Assembly (NCBI RefSeq): GCF_000969415.1
Contig: NZ_JZEX01000061.1
Span: forward strand, 1 to 64,000
Reading direction: 5' to 3'
From: Devosia geojensis
Lineage (GTDB): Bacteria > Pseudomonadota > Alphaproteobacteria > Rhizobiales > Devosiaceae
DNA length: 64,000 nucleotides
Below, one piece after another: positions 9,058 through 17,536 of the stretch. Positions within the stretch are counted from its first letter, which is position 1; each line of letters starts with the position of its first letter. The position numbers and the translations under genes are program-made. A model generated the notes under the pieces. That model worked only from the letters and a program-made list of their open reading frames with translations, searched no databases and was not told where the DNA came from.

Positions 9058-10107
9058 ATGGCGCGCGTGACCATCCAGAACATCGCTGACCGGCTCGGCA
9101 TCTCGAAGTTTGCCGTCTCGCGCGCGCTGACCGGCAAGTCCGGAGTGAGCGAGGCCACGCGCCAGCTCGTCCTCGCCACCGCCACCGAGCTCGGCTACGA
9201 CATGAAGCGGCGCGGGCCCGAGCCCGGCAAGGCGATCGAGGTGATCTTCAAGGATCGCACGGTGGCCAGCCGCGAGCTGTGGATCGACGTCCAGCACGGG
9301 GTCGACAGCGAGGCGGTTCGTCTCGGCTACTCCATGGCCGTGCGCTGGACGGACGATCCGGGAATCCTGCGGCGCCTCGAGGCCTCGACGGCGGGCTTCG
9401 TCTTCATCGGGCCGCAGTCCCCGGCGATGTTCGAGGCGATCAAGGCCTGTCCCGTGCCCTCGGTCGTCGTCAACCACCTCGTGCCGCCCCTGGTCAAGGT
9501 CGACCAGATCGCGGCGACCGACATCGAGGCCGGCGTCTATGTCGCCCGTTTCCTTGCCGCGCTCGGCCATCGCCGCCTCGTCTACGCCCATGGCCGGCTC
9601 GGCTATCCGGGCCGCTATGCGCGCCTCAAGGGCTTTGCCGAAGCCATCTCGGCCATCGAGGGCGTGGAGCTGCGCGAGATCGCCTTCGAGGATGACCAGG
9701 CGGCGAACGGATTCCGCGACGCGCTGATGGCCATGGTCGATAGCGGCTTCGAGCCCACCGCCTTCTTCTGCGGCAGCGATGGCGTTGCCGTCACCGTCAT
9801 GTCCGAACTGATGCGCATGGGGCTGCGCGTGCCCGAAGACGTTTCCGTCGTCGGCCACGCCGACTACGGCATCGCGACGCAGATCTCGCCCCAGCTCACC
9901 ACCGTCCACATGCCCCATCGGCAGATGGGCATTGCTGCGGTACGCTTGCTCCTGGCGCGCGCCGGGCTCTTCGGCTTCCTCGAAGGCCTGCCCACCCAGC
10001 GCGTCAACCTGGTGCCGCACCTCGTCGAACGGCAATCGAGCGGGCCGGCCACCAGCGAATCCTGGCGCGGACGCCTGCGCGCCCCGGCCCTGCAGAGACA
10101 GGAGTAG
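9058..10107 (+). CDS. LacI-family transcriptional regulator (first paralogue)
   Basis: Predicted DNA-binding repressor of 349 residues. The N-terminal helix-turn-helix begins VTIQNIADRLGISKFAVS, followed by a hinge and a periplasmic-binding-protein-like sensor domain ending in the PEDVSVVGHADYG and LTTVHMPHRQMG segments. The ATG at 9058 gives the standard LacI N terminus; the nearest strong Shine-Dalgarno (GGAGG at 9031) is 22 bases away, so initiation may be weak. It is divergent from the importer operon and 10 bp upstream of the dehydrogenase gene, so it probably controls both. Its DNA-reading helices are nearly identical to those of the second regulator at 12018, implying overlapping operators. 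Confidence 0.92.
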   Translation: MARVTIQNIADRLGISKFAVSRALTGKSGVSEATRQLVLATATELGYDMKRRGPEPGKAIEVIFKDRTVASRELWIDVQHGVDSEAVRLGYSMAVRWTDDPGILRRLEASTAGFVFIGPQSPAMFEAIKACPVPSVVVNHLVPPLVKVDQIAATDIEAGVYVARFLAALGHRRLVYAHGRLGYPGRYARLKGFAEAISAIEGVELREIAFEDDQAANGFRDALMAMVDSGFEPTAFFCGSDGVAVTVMSELMRMGLRVPEDVSVVGHADYGIATQISPQLTTVHMPHRQMGIAAVRLLLARAGLFGFLEGLPTQRVNLVPHLVERQSSGPATSESWRGRLRAPALQRQE

Positions 10108-10117
10108 GAGGAGACGC

Positions 10118-11068
10118 ATGCCCAATCATCAGCCGATCGTAGCCCTCAGCCCCGAGGTCGATCCCGCCTGGCTCGACGAATTCGGCAAGGCGGCCCCGCA
10201 GGCGCAGATCGCGCTCGCCAAGACTGCGGCTGAATTCGAGGCGCTCCTCGCCGATGCCGAGGTCGCCGCCGGTTCGGTCTCGCGCGCGGCTCTCGCCAAG
10301 GCGCAGAACCTCCTCTGGGTCCACAGTTGGGCCGCCGGTCCCGACACCCAGCTCTACGAGGAGTTCGTCGCCCATCCGGCCATGCTCACCTCCTCGGCCG
10401 GCAACGGCGCCATCCCGCTCGCCGAGCACGCGATGCTGCTGATGCTCATGCTCAACCGCAATGCGCTGCGCTGGCTCGCGGCGCAACGCGAGCGCAAGTG
10501 GGACCGCTTCACCCATGGCGAGCTCAACGGGCTGACCGTCGGCATCATCGGCGCCGGCCATTCCGGCTCCGATCTCGCCTTGAAGGCCAAGGCCTTTCAC
10601 ATGCGCGTCCTCGGCCTCAGGCGCAGCGACAAGCCCGCCCCCAACTTCGACCGCTTCTACTCCCGCGACGAGCTGCATACGTTCCTGGCGCAAAGCGACT
10701 TCGTCGTCGTCACCGCCCCGCTGACCCCCGAGACCGCAGGCATGCTCGACGAAGCGGCCTTGCGCGCCATGAAGCCTACCGCGCACTTCGTCTGCTTCTC
10801 GCGCGGCGGCATCGCCGACGACGAGGCGCTGCTGAAGGCTCTCCGGGAGGGCTGGATCGCCGGCGCCGGGCTCGACGCGCACGGGGTCGAGCCGCTGCCG
10901 GCCGAGAGCCCGTTCTGGGATCTGCCCAACGTCATCGTCACGCCGCACAACGGCGCGACGACGGCCAAGACCCGCGAACGCGGCTACCGGATTTTCGCCG
11001 ACAATCTCGCCCGCTACGTCGCCGACGAGCCGCTCGTCAATCTCGTCGACAAGATCGCCGGTTACTGA
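10118..11068 (+). CDS. D-2-hydroxyacid dehydrogenase (NAD(P)-dependent)
   Basis: Cytosolic oxidoreductase of 316 residues interconverting a 2-keto acid and a D-2-hydroxyacid. The Rossmann motif GIIGAGHSG lies mid-protein. The catalytic triad can be read as Arg in CFSRGGIADD, Glu in HGVEPLP and His in VTPHNGA. The start at 10118 has GGAGGAG seven bases upstream and follows the LacI gene by 10 bp. Placement with a 3-hydroxyacid dehydrogenase and two LacI regulators suggests a step in sugar-acid metabolism. Glyoxylate/hydroxypyruvate-type substrates are possible, but specificity cannot be read. Confidence 0.88.
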   Translation: MPNHQPIVALSPEVDPAWLDEFGKAAPQAQIALAKTAAEFEALLADAEVAAGSVSRAALAKAQNLLWVHSWAAGPDTQLYEEFVAHPAMLTSSAGNGAIPLAEHAMLLMLMLNRNALRWLAAQRERKWDRFTHGELNGLTVGIIGAGHSGSDLALKAKAFHMRVLGLRRSDKPAPNFDRFYSRDELHTFLAQSDFVVVTAPLTPETAGMLDEAALRAMKPTAHFVCFSRGGIADDEALLKALREGWIAGAGLDAHGVEPLPAESPFWDLPNVIVTPHNGATTAKTRERGYRIFADNLARYVADEPLVNLVDKIAGY

Positions 11069-11109
11069 GCGATTCGAATCAAATGTTGTAAACTTTCGGG
11101 AGGATTCTA

Positions 11110-11985
11110 ATGCTCGGTTTCATCGGTCTTGGCGTCATGGGCCGCCCCATGGCCGGCCACCTCATCGCCGCCGGCAACACGGTGCACCTCCACCGGGTCA
11201 AGCCCGTCAGCCAGCCCCTCGTCGACCAGGGCGGCATCGCCTGCAACAGTGCCAAAGAGGTCGCCGAGAAGTCCGACATCGTCATCCTGATGCTGCCCGA
11301 TACCCCCGATGTCGAGGCGGTTCTCTTCGGTGAGAACGGCGTTGCCGACGGACTTTCCACCGGCAAGCTCGTCATCGACATGAGCTCGATTTCTCCCGTC
11401 GCCACAAAGACTTATGCCGCCCGCCTCGCCGAGAAAGGCATCGGTTACCTCGACGCCCCGGTCTCGGGCGGCGAGGTCGGCGCCAAGAACGCGGCCCTCA
11501 CCATCATGGTCGGCGGCAGCGAGGCCGACTTCGCCCGCGGCAAGCCGCTCTTCGAGCTCATGGGCAAGAACATCACCCATGTCGGCGCCGTCGGCGACGG
11601 GCAGACGGCAAAGGTCGCCAACCAGATCATCGTCGGCTTGACCATCGAGGCGGTCGGCGAGGCCCTGCTCTTCGCCAAGACCGCCGGCGCCGACCCCGCC
11701 AAGGTCCGCCAGGCGCTGATGGGCGGCTTTGCCTCCTCGCGCATCCTCGAGCTTCACGGGGAGCGCATGATCGAGCGCACCTTCGATCCGGGCTTCAGGA
11801 TTCGCTTGCATCGCAAGGACTTGGCGCTCGCCATCGACTCCGCCAAGGCTCTCGACCTGGCGCTCCCCAACACCGCCATGACGCAGCAGCTGATGAACGC
11901 AGCGCTTGCCATCGGCCTCGCGGACAAGGATCATTCGGCCCTCATCGAAGCGCTCGAGCATCTCTCGGGCAAGAAACCGGGCTAG
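11110..11985 (+). CDS. Beta-hydroxyacid dehydrogenase, GarR/GlxR-like
   Basis: NAD(P)-dependent enzyme of 291 residues in the 3-hydroxyisobutyrate / 2-hydroxy-3-oxopropionate reductase family. It shows the N-terminal dinucleotide motif FIGLGVMGRPMAG, the substrate-binding segment DAPVSGGEVGA, the catalytic Lys in GQTAKVANQI and the C-terminal LHRKDLALA motif. The start has GGGAGG seven bases upstream. It lies 41 bp after the D-2-hydroxyacid dehydrogenase and 32 bp before the second LacI gene. Tartronate semialdehyde reduction is a reasonable but unproven guess. Confidence 0.88.
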   Translation: MLGFIGLGVMGRPMAGHLIAAGNTVHLHRVKPVSQPLVDQGGIACNSAKEVAEKSDIVILMLPDTPDVEAVLFGENGVADGLSTGKLVIDMSSISPVATKTYAARLAEKGIGYLDAPVSGGEVGAKNAALTIMVGGSEADFARGKPLFELMGKNITHVGAVGDGQTAKVANQIIVGLTIEAVGEALLFAKTAGADPAKVRQALMGGFASSRILELHGERMIERTFDPGFRIRLHRKDLALAIDSAKALDLALPNTAMTQQLMNAALAIGLADKDHSALIEALEHLSGKKPG

Positions 11986-12003
11986 CGCCCTACGGCGCGG
12001 CCC

Positions 12004-12016
12004 CAACAAGGTGTTG
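12004..12016. promoter_or_regulatory. Small palindrome overlapping the RBS of the second LacI gene
   Basis: CAACAAGGTGTTG has five-base arms around a three-base centre and ends one base before the ATG at 12018, covering the presumed ribosome-binding site. The AACAAG core resembles the half-site of the palindrome at 8780-8797. It could be an autoregulatory operator, but a match this short may be chance. Confidence 0.3.
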
Positions 12017-12017
12017 A

Positions 12018-13028
12018 ATGGGCCGCGTCACGGTTCAGTACATTGCCGACCAGCTCGGCATCTCCAAATTTGCCGTTTCCCGCGCCCTCACCGGCAGTTC
12101 CGGCGTCAGCGAAGAGACCCGTGCGGCGGTCGTCGCGGAGGCAACGCGCCTCGGCTACGTGCCGCGCACCCGGCGCAAAACCTCGGCGCGAATCGAGATC
12201 ATCTACCACGATCCGGACGTCGCGCACCGCGAGCTCTGGGTCGAGGTGCAGGCCGGCGCGCAGATGGAAGGCGCCCGCCTCGGCGTCGAGACGGTCGTGC
12301 GCTGGACGGACGATGCCACCGCGCTCAGCCAATTGGCGGGGCAGGTGCATGGCTTCATCCTCATCGGCCCGCACGACGATTCGATGCTGGCGGCTATGGG
12401 TGGCTTTGGCGTCCCATGCGTGCGCATCGGCGGCGCGTTGCCGCCGCTCGAACCCATCGATCATGTCGGCGGCACGGACGAGGAAGGGGCGGTTGCCGTC
12501 GCAACGCACCTGCTTGGCCTCGGCCATCGCAAGTTCGTCTACGTGCATGGCCAGCTCGGATATCCGCGCCGCGTCAATCGGCTCGAGCATTTCCGCGAGG
12601 CGGTGCTGGCCGAAGAAGGCACGGAGCTGCGCGAGATCAGCTTTCCCGCCGATAACGCGCCGGGTGACTTCCGCGCGGCGCTCGGGCGGATGGAAGCGAC
12701 GGGCTTTCGCCCCACCGCCTATTTCTGCGGCAATGACTGGGTAGCGGTGACGGTGCTGACCGAATTGCTGCGCCTGGGCGTGCGGGTGCCGGAGGATGCA
12801 TCCGTTGTCGGTTTTGCCGACTACGCCATCGCCGCCCAGACCTCGCCGGCCCTTACGACCGTGCGCGTCCCCTTCCGCCAGTTCGGCATTGCCGCCATCC
12901 GCCTGCTGCTCTCGCGCCTCGGCCATTTCGGCGAGGTCAATGACCTACCACCCCAGCGGATCAGTCTCGTCGGCGACCTCATCGTGCGCCAGTCGAGCGG
13001 TCCGGCAGCGGATCCCGGTCCCGCATGA
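12018..13028 (+). CDS. LacI-family transcriptional regulator (second paralogue)
   Basis: Predicted repressor of 336 residues, clearly a paralogue of the regulator at 9058. It shares the recognition-helix region GISKFAVSRALTG, the RWTDD segment, GLGHRKFVYVHG versus ALGHRRLVYAHG, and the C-terminal VRQSSGPA. Divergence is concentrated in the effector-binding lobe, which suggests that the two proteins read the same or overlapping operators but sense different ligands. It follows the GarR-like gene by 32 bp and probably ends the plus-strand operon. Confidence 0.92.
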   Translation: MGRVTVQYIADQLGISKFAVSRALTGSSGVSEETRAAVVAEATRLGYVPRTRRKTSARIEIIYHDPDVAHRELWVEVQAGAQMEGARLGVETVVRWTDDATALSQLAGQVHGFILIGPHDDSMLAAMGGFGVPCVRIGGALPPLEPIDHVGGTDEEGAVAVATHLLGLGHRKFVYVHGQLGYPRRVNRLEHFREAVLAEEGTELREISFPADNAPGDFRAALGRMEATGFRPTAYFCGNDWVAVTVLTELLRLGVRVPEDASVVGFADYAIAAQTSPALTTVRVPFRQFGIAAIRLLLSRLGHFGEVNDLPPQRISLVGDLIVRQSSGPAADPGPA

Positions 13029-13043
13029 AGGCGGTGGTCGCGG

Positions 13044-13988
13044 TTACTCCGGCAACCGCGCCAGCACCTCCAGGAAAGCAGGCGAGCCCTGCAGCGGCTC
13101 GAACGCCCAGTGGCTTTCGAGCCAGTCGCGGCGACCGGACCAGCCGTTGCGCACCAGCGCGTGCAGATCGTCGAGGGCAGCGTTGGTCTGTCCCGCCTGG
13201 CAGAATGCCGCGGCGGCATGAAAGCGAAGCCAGTTGAAATCTGCCGCGCCATCACGGAACCGTCCGGCCAGATGCAGCAGTTCGGCTTCGTGGAGGTCTC
13301 CGGCGTTCTCGGCCGGCAAGCTCGCGCTTCGGGCCGTGTATTCGGCCACGAGATCGAAGCCGAGGCGTCGGGCCAGGGCCCGCGAGGCGCGGTTCGAGGC
13401 GTGGCAGTGCCAGCCGACGGCATACCCTGCGGCTGCTGCGAGCGAGGTCATGGTGGCCGCGGCGGCGTGCGCCAAGCCCCGGCGGCGGAAACCCGGGATG
13501 GTGCCGACGCCGATCTCCATGTACCCGGGAACGCTGCAGTCCGGCCTGCACCAGGAAACGAGCGCACCGTCGATCTCGATCTCCACGCCGTCAAGGTCGG
13601 CGGCTCTCAGCCTTGCTCCCATCGGCAGCGCCGGGGTTTGAGGCTGTGGTGCGGAAGCGTCCAGCCGATAGGCCAGGCGCGCGTGTTGCACGAAGTGGGG
13701 GTGGGGCAGCGCATCCTCACGCATGCCCGTCGCGCTCGGCTCGTAAACATATGCCCAATCCGCGATATGGCGCCGCGCGAGGCTGGGGTCGGCGTCCGGA
13801 CTCAAGCCGAGATAGATGCCTTCCGGGCCGGAGAGGACCGCGACGGCGGGCTCGCTCAGGCTATCGACCAGCACCTCGCCGTCTGCCGTTCCTGCGAGCA
13901 CGGCGAGGATGCTTCCATGGAAACGGCTATCCTCGAAAAGCGGCCTGGCGAGGTGAAGTCGGTCGCTGGGGAGCTGGTGCATCGGCAT
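13044..13988 (-). CDS. GNAT-family N-acetyltransferase
   Basis: A 314-residue protein with a GNAT core near residues 125-230. The acetyl-CoA loop reads GTIPGFRRRGLAHA (162-175), followed by the NRASRALARRLGF helix common in the family. The N-terminal 120 residues are not recognised. The C-terminal ~80 residues are helical and resemble a tetratricopeptide-like tail (FHAAAAFCQAGQTNAALDDL). An in-frame ATG at 13982 has AGGA six bases upstream and is an alternative start. It is convergent with the second LacI gene with only 15 bp between stops. The acceptor is unknown. Confidence 0.8.
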   Translation of the reverse strand: MPMHQLPSDRLHLARPLFEDSRFHGSILAVLAGTADGEVLVDSLSEPAVAVLSGPEGIYLGLSPDADPSLARRHIADWAYVYEPSATGMREDALPHPHFVQHARLAYRLDASAPQPQTPALPMGARLRAADLDGVEIEIDGALVSWCRPDCSVPGYMEIGVGTIPGFRRRGLAHAAAATMTSLAAAAGYAVGWHCHASNRASRALARRLGFDLVAEYTARSASLPAENAGDLHEAELLHLAGRFRDGAADFNWLRFHAAAAFCQAGQTNAALDDLHALVRNGWSGRRDWLESHWAFEPLQGSPAFLEVLARLPE

Positions 13989-14179
13989 CCTGTCCGGGCA
14001 TTGCTGGGCAAGCGGACCGGGAGCCTAGGTCCCGGTATCGGCCCGATCAATCCCGATGACGCTTTCATGATGCGGTCGTGACGGTCCGTCGCTGGTTGAC
14101 ACCCGAAGGGATTCCTAATCTCTAGTCGGCGTCGGAGCCTTGCTTCGCCGTGACCCGCAGTTCAACCTCATCTCCGGCT

Positions 14180-15151
14180 ATGGCACCCATCGTAAGCGTC
14201 GAAAATGTCCGCGCCAGCTATGGGGGTACCGTGGCGCTCGACGGGGTGAGCCTCGAGATCGCCGAAGGCAGCAGCTTCGCTTTGCTCGGTCCGAACGGGG
14301 CGGGAAAGACGACCCTCGTCAATATCCTGTGCACGTTGCGCCGCCCCCAGGGGGGACGCGCGCTCGTTGCCGGGAACGACGTCGTGCGGGCCGCACGACG
14401 GGCGCGCCGCTCGATCGGCGTCGTCTTCCAGAATTCGAGCCTTGATGACCGGCTGACCGCGCGCGAGAACCTCGATTTCCATGGGCTCGTGCACGGCATG
14501 CCAGCGCGGCAGCGTCGCCTCCATATCCAGCGCGTGCTCGAGCTCGTCGCGCTTACCGATTGGGAGGACGAGATCGTCCGCACGTTCTCGGGCGGCATGC
14601 GCCGGCGCCTGGAGATCGCCCGGGCGCTCATGCACGAACCGAAGATCCTCTTCCTCGACGAGCCGACGGTCGGCCTCGATGCGCAGACGCGCCAGCAGAT
14701 CTGGGAGCATCTCGACAGGTTGCGCACCGAGCGCAGGATCACGGTCCTGACCACAACCCACTATATCGAGGAAGTCGAAGGGGCCGATCTCGTCTGCATC
14801 ATCGACCATGGGAAGATCATCGCCCAGGGCTCGCCCGAGGCGCTGAAAGAGGCGCATGGCCGCCGCTGGCTGCAGGCCGATGTCAGCGACACGGCGACGC
14901 GCCAGGCGATCCTCGCCCACTATCCGCACGCCCAGCCGCTCGGCCCCAGAAGCATCGTCGCACCGGTCGGCTCGCTGGAGGCGGAGCACCTCCAAAGAGG
15001 ACCGTTTGCCGACAAGGTCACGGAAATCCGCTACCGCGAACCGACGCTCGAAAGCGTGTTCCTGTCGCTGACCGGCCGGGACCTGCGCGACAGGACCGAC
15101 GGGGAGAAAGAAGCGCAACTGGCGGAAGGCAGACGGGGAGGCCACAGATGA
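14180..15151 (+). CDS. ABC-2-type ATPase of a PQQ-dehydrogenase-associated transporter
   Basis: Cytoplasmic ATPase of about 323 residues. Walker A is GPNGAGKT (37-44), the signature FSGGMRRRLEIARAL, Walker B ILFLDEPTVGLD, and the switch region TTHYIEEVEGAD is typical of DrrA/NodI-like exporters. An in-frame GTG at 14150 would add ten residues, and neither start has a strong Shine-Dalgarno. It overlaps the permease gene by 4 bp and heads a gene set ending in a quinoprotein dehydrogenase. Families of such ATPases are known to occur specifically beside PQQ-dependent alcohol dehydrogenases. Substrate unknown. Confidence 0.88.
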   Translation: MAPIVSVENVRASYGGTVALDGVSLEIAEGSSFALLGPNGAGKTTLVNILCTLRRPQGGRALVAGNDVVRAARRARRSIGVVFQNSSLDDRLTARENLDFHGLVHGMPARQRRLHIQRVLELVALTDWEDEIVRTFSGGMRRRLEIARALMHEPKILFLDEPTVGLDAQTRQQIWEHLDRLRTERRITVLTTTHYIEEVEGADLVCIIDHGKIIAQGSPEALKEAHGRRWLQADVSDTATRQAILAHYPHAQPLGPRSIVAPVGSLEAEHLQRGPFADKVTEIRYREPTLESVFLSLTGRDLRDRTDGEKEAQLAEGRRGGHR

Positions 15152-15960
15152 GCGAAGTGCTTGCCCTGGCCAGGGGTGTCTACGGGGTATGGCTGCGCGA
15201 GATCACCCGCGCCACGCGCGACCGCGGGCAGATGATCGGCGGCGTCAGCCGGCCGCTGATCTGGCTGCTGATCCTCGGGGTCGGGCTCAACCCATACTTT
15301 CGCGGCGAGGTCTATGGGCAGGTGAACTATGTGGTGCCCTACACCTACCTGCAGTTCCTCTTTCCCGCCGTCATCGTCCTCAACATCATGTACACCTCGA
15401 TCCAGTTCGCGGTGTCGATGATCTGGGACAGGGAGTTCGGGTTCCTGCGCGAGGTGCTGGTTTCGCCGATGCCGCGCCCGCTGATCCTGCTCGGCAAGGT
15501 TCTCGGAGGCGCGACGGTCGCTACCGTCCACGGATCATTGGTGCTGCTGCTGGCGCGGTTCGCCGACGTCACGCTCAGCCTCTGGCAGATGGCGACGGCG
15601 CTCGGCTTCATGTTCCTGCTCTCGTTCGGGCTGACGTCCTTCGGCATCATCCTCGCGGCGCGCGTGAAGAGCTTCGAAGGGTTCGGCGTCTTTTCCAATA
15701 CGTTGATCCTGCCGCTCTATTTCGCCTCGTCCTCGATCTTTCCGCTCGATCCGTCGCTGACCCAGACCCAGGCGGCCACAAGCTATCCCGAGTGGCTGGT
15801 CTTTCTCACCCGCGCCAACCCCATCACCTATGCGGTCGATGCCCTGCGCGGCATCCTCATCGGGTTCAACCAGTTCGCTCCGATGATGGGGCCGGTCGTC
15901 GTGGGGGGCATGGCGGTCGTCTTCTTCGTCGTGGCTCTCATCGATTTCAGCCGCTCATGA
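15148..15960 (+). CDS. ABC-2-type permease of the PQQ-associated transporter
   Basis: Inner-membrane protein of 270 residues with about six hydrophobic segments and the ABC-2 membrane fold. It shows IWDREFGFLREVLVSPMPR as the coupling region and a conserved TRANPITYAVDALRGILIG near the C terminus. ATGA overlaps on both sides tie it to the ATPase before it and the periplasmic protein after it. In known clusters the pair is encoded with quinoprotein alcohol dehydrogenases, but its transported compound has not been settled. An efflux or cofactor-related role are both possible. Confidence 0.88.
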   Translation: MSEVLALARGVYGVWLREITRATRDRGQMIGGVSRPLIWLLILGVGLNPYFRGEVYGQVNYVVPYTYLQFLFPAVIVLNIMYTSIQFAVSMIWDREFGFLREVLVSPMPRPLILLGKVLGGATVATVHGSLVLLLARFADVTLSLWQMATALGFMFLLSFGLTSFGIILAARVKSFEGFGVFSNTLILPLYFASSSIFPLDPSLTQTQAATSYPEWLVFLTRANPITYAVDALRGILIGFNQFAPMMGPVVVGGMAVVFFVVALIDFSRS

Positions 15961-16778
15961 GCGGCAAGGCGCGTCATCGATGGCTGCGATCGGCGGCCAA
16001 TATCGCGCTGATCGGCGGGCTGCTCTTCGCGCTCAGCTTCCTGCCGCCGGACAATTCGCTCGCCGACGTGCAGCGCACGGGGGTGCTCAAGCTTTGCGTA
16101 CCGGAGAGCTATCCGCCCCTCGTCGCAACGGATCCGCAGATGCCCGGCTTCGACGTGGAGCTGGCACGCATGATCGCCGAGGAGATCGGCGTCCGGCTGG
16201 CGGTCAACGTGATGTCGTCGATCGGCAGGGATTTCAATCCGCGCAACTGGCGCCTGACGCGCGGCCAGTGCAACGTCATCGCGGGAGGCGTCGCCGATAC
16301 CGTCCAGACGCGCGGCTTCCTGCAGACCTTGCCGACCCTTGCCGAAACAGGATGGGTAGCGGTGTCGGCCGATGGGGCGCTGCCGGTCCGAGGGAGCGCC
16401 TGGGCCGTCTGGCCCGGCACGTCCGGCCTCGATCGTCTGGCGCTATCCGGGTGGCTGCGTGAAACCGGGGTCACGGCGCGCCTCGCACGCTCGCCTGCCG
16501 AGCTGCAGGAGCTTCTCGAAAGTGGGCAGGTTCAGGGCGCGATCATGGAGAGATTTGCCAGCACGGCAATCGACTTTGAGGATAATAGCTATCGGATTTT
16601 CTGGTTGCCGCCGGACAGATTCGCACGGTTCCGCATGGCCTTCGGGCTCTGGAAAGGCGATCAGACGCTCTACCGCGCCGTTCGTGCCGCGCTCGATAAA
16701 CTTGAGCGCTCAGATGCAGTTTATTTTATCGGTTCACGCTATGGACTTGAGCAGCAGATCGGCAGTACGTCAGAGTAA
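15957..16778 (+). CDS. Quinoprotein-associated periplasmic binding protein (MxaJ-like), first copy
   Basis: A 273-residue protein with an N-terminal signal or anchor helix (IALIGGLLFALSFL) and a family-3 solute-binding fold. It shows LKLCVPESYPPLV near the start, PGFDVELARMIAEEIG, and a late YFIGSRYGLEQQIG segment. Such proteins (MxaJ/XoxJ and relatives) accompany PQQ dehydrogenases and are thought to help mature or activate the enzyme rather than import a solute. It starts inside the permease stop codon (ATGA) and ends 98 bp before the cytochrome gene. It is not closely similar to the second copy at 19348, so it is not a recent duplicate. Confidence 0.75.
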   Translation: MSGKARHRWLRSAANIALIGGLLFALSFLPPDNSLADVQRTGVLKLCVPESYPPLVATDPQMPGFDVELARMIAEEIGVRLAVNVMSSIGRDFNPRNWRLTRGQCNVIAGGVADTVQTRGFLQTLPTLAETGWVAVSADGALPVRGSAWAVWPGTSGLDRLALSGWLRETGVTARLARSPAELQELLESGQVQGAIMERFASTAIDFEDNSYRIFWLPPDRFARFRMAFGLWKGDQTLYRAVRAALDKLERSDAVYFIGSRYGLEQQIGSTSE

Positions 16779-16876
16779 CGCGCGGCGATGAATCGCACCT
16801 GCGATTGGCGCACCAACCCTGGTCGTGGAGTTGATGCAGGCGCCGCGTGCGGCTGACAATCAACTGGGAGGGTCTT

Positions 16877-17494
16877 GTGCCTTTGAGATTGCAGAGGCTT
16901 GTTGTTGCCTCAACCCTGGGCCTTGTCGCGGGCCTGATTGCGGCGGGAAGCGCGACAGCAGCCAGCTTTACTGCCGAACAGGCTGCCGCCGGCCAAACCG
17001 CATACAACACCAACTGCGCCCGCTGCCATGGCTTCCAGCTGGAGGGTCCCGATGCCCCCGGTCTGGCGGGTTCCGACGTCATGCAGAACTGGGATACGGC
17101 CGGTGGGCTCTACGACTTCATTTCCGTAGCCATGCCGCCCGAAAATCCGGGCGGGCTCGGAGAAGAGGCTTACGTCAACATCGTCGCCTACATCATGAGC
17201 TTCAACGGCGCCCAGCCGGGTGACGAGCCGATGGTGGCGGGCGATGGTCTCTATGACATTTCGCTGGCGGCAGAGACCGCTGCCGGCGCGGCCGCGGCCG
17301 CGCCCGCCGCAGATGCTCCGGCGAGCGCCGAGGCGGCAAGTCCGTCGGTGCCGCAGGCCTTTACCTGGGGCAAGCAGCTGCCCGGTGGTCCAGCGCCGGC
17401 CACGACTGCCACGCAGCCGGCAGCGCCGGCCGTGCCACAAGCCTTTACCTGGGGCAAGCAGTTGCCGCAGGTCAATGCGCCGAGCGCGCAGTAA
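16877..17494 (+). CDS. Periplasmic cytochrome c with duplicated C-terminal motif
   Basis: Monohaem class-I cytochrome of 205 residues with a signal peptide, haem motif CARCH at 47-51 and probable distal ligand Met86 in AMPPENPGG. The cytochrome domain ends near residue 125. The rest is an Ala/Pro-rich linker carrying two copies of VPQAFTWGKQLP (158-169 and 186-197). The GTG at 16877 was chosen for its GGGAGGG Shine-Dalgarno four bases upstream; another GTG at 16847 is in frame. It precedes the quinoprotein by 42 bp and is its likely electron acceptor. The duplicated tail may bind a partner. Confidence 0.85.
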   Translation: MPLRLQRLVVASTLGLVAGLIAAGSATAASFTAEQAAAGQTAYNTNCARCHGFQLEGPDAPGLAGSDVMQNWDTAGGLYDFISVAMPPENPGGLGEEAYVNIVAYIMSFNGAQPGDEPMVAGDGLYDISLAAETAAGAAAAAPAADAPASAEAASPSVPQAFTWGKQLPGGPAPATTATQPAAPAVPQAFTWGKQLPQVNAPSAQ

Positions 17495-17536
17495 GAACCA
17501 GACGCCGACAAGCGCCGTTCATTTGGAGGTAATTCC

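Noticed and set aside
9038..9070. Ten-codon leader peptide (GTG at 9038) overlapping the first LacI start
   Set aside because: Only two bases separate GGAGG from the GTG, too close for normal initiation, and no regulatory codon run is present.
13039..13060. Intrinsic terminator between the second LacI gene and the GNAT gene
   Set aside because: A 7-bp stem (CGCGGTT/AACCGCG) exists with an 8-base loop, but no T run follows and most of it is inside the GNAT coding end.
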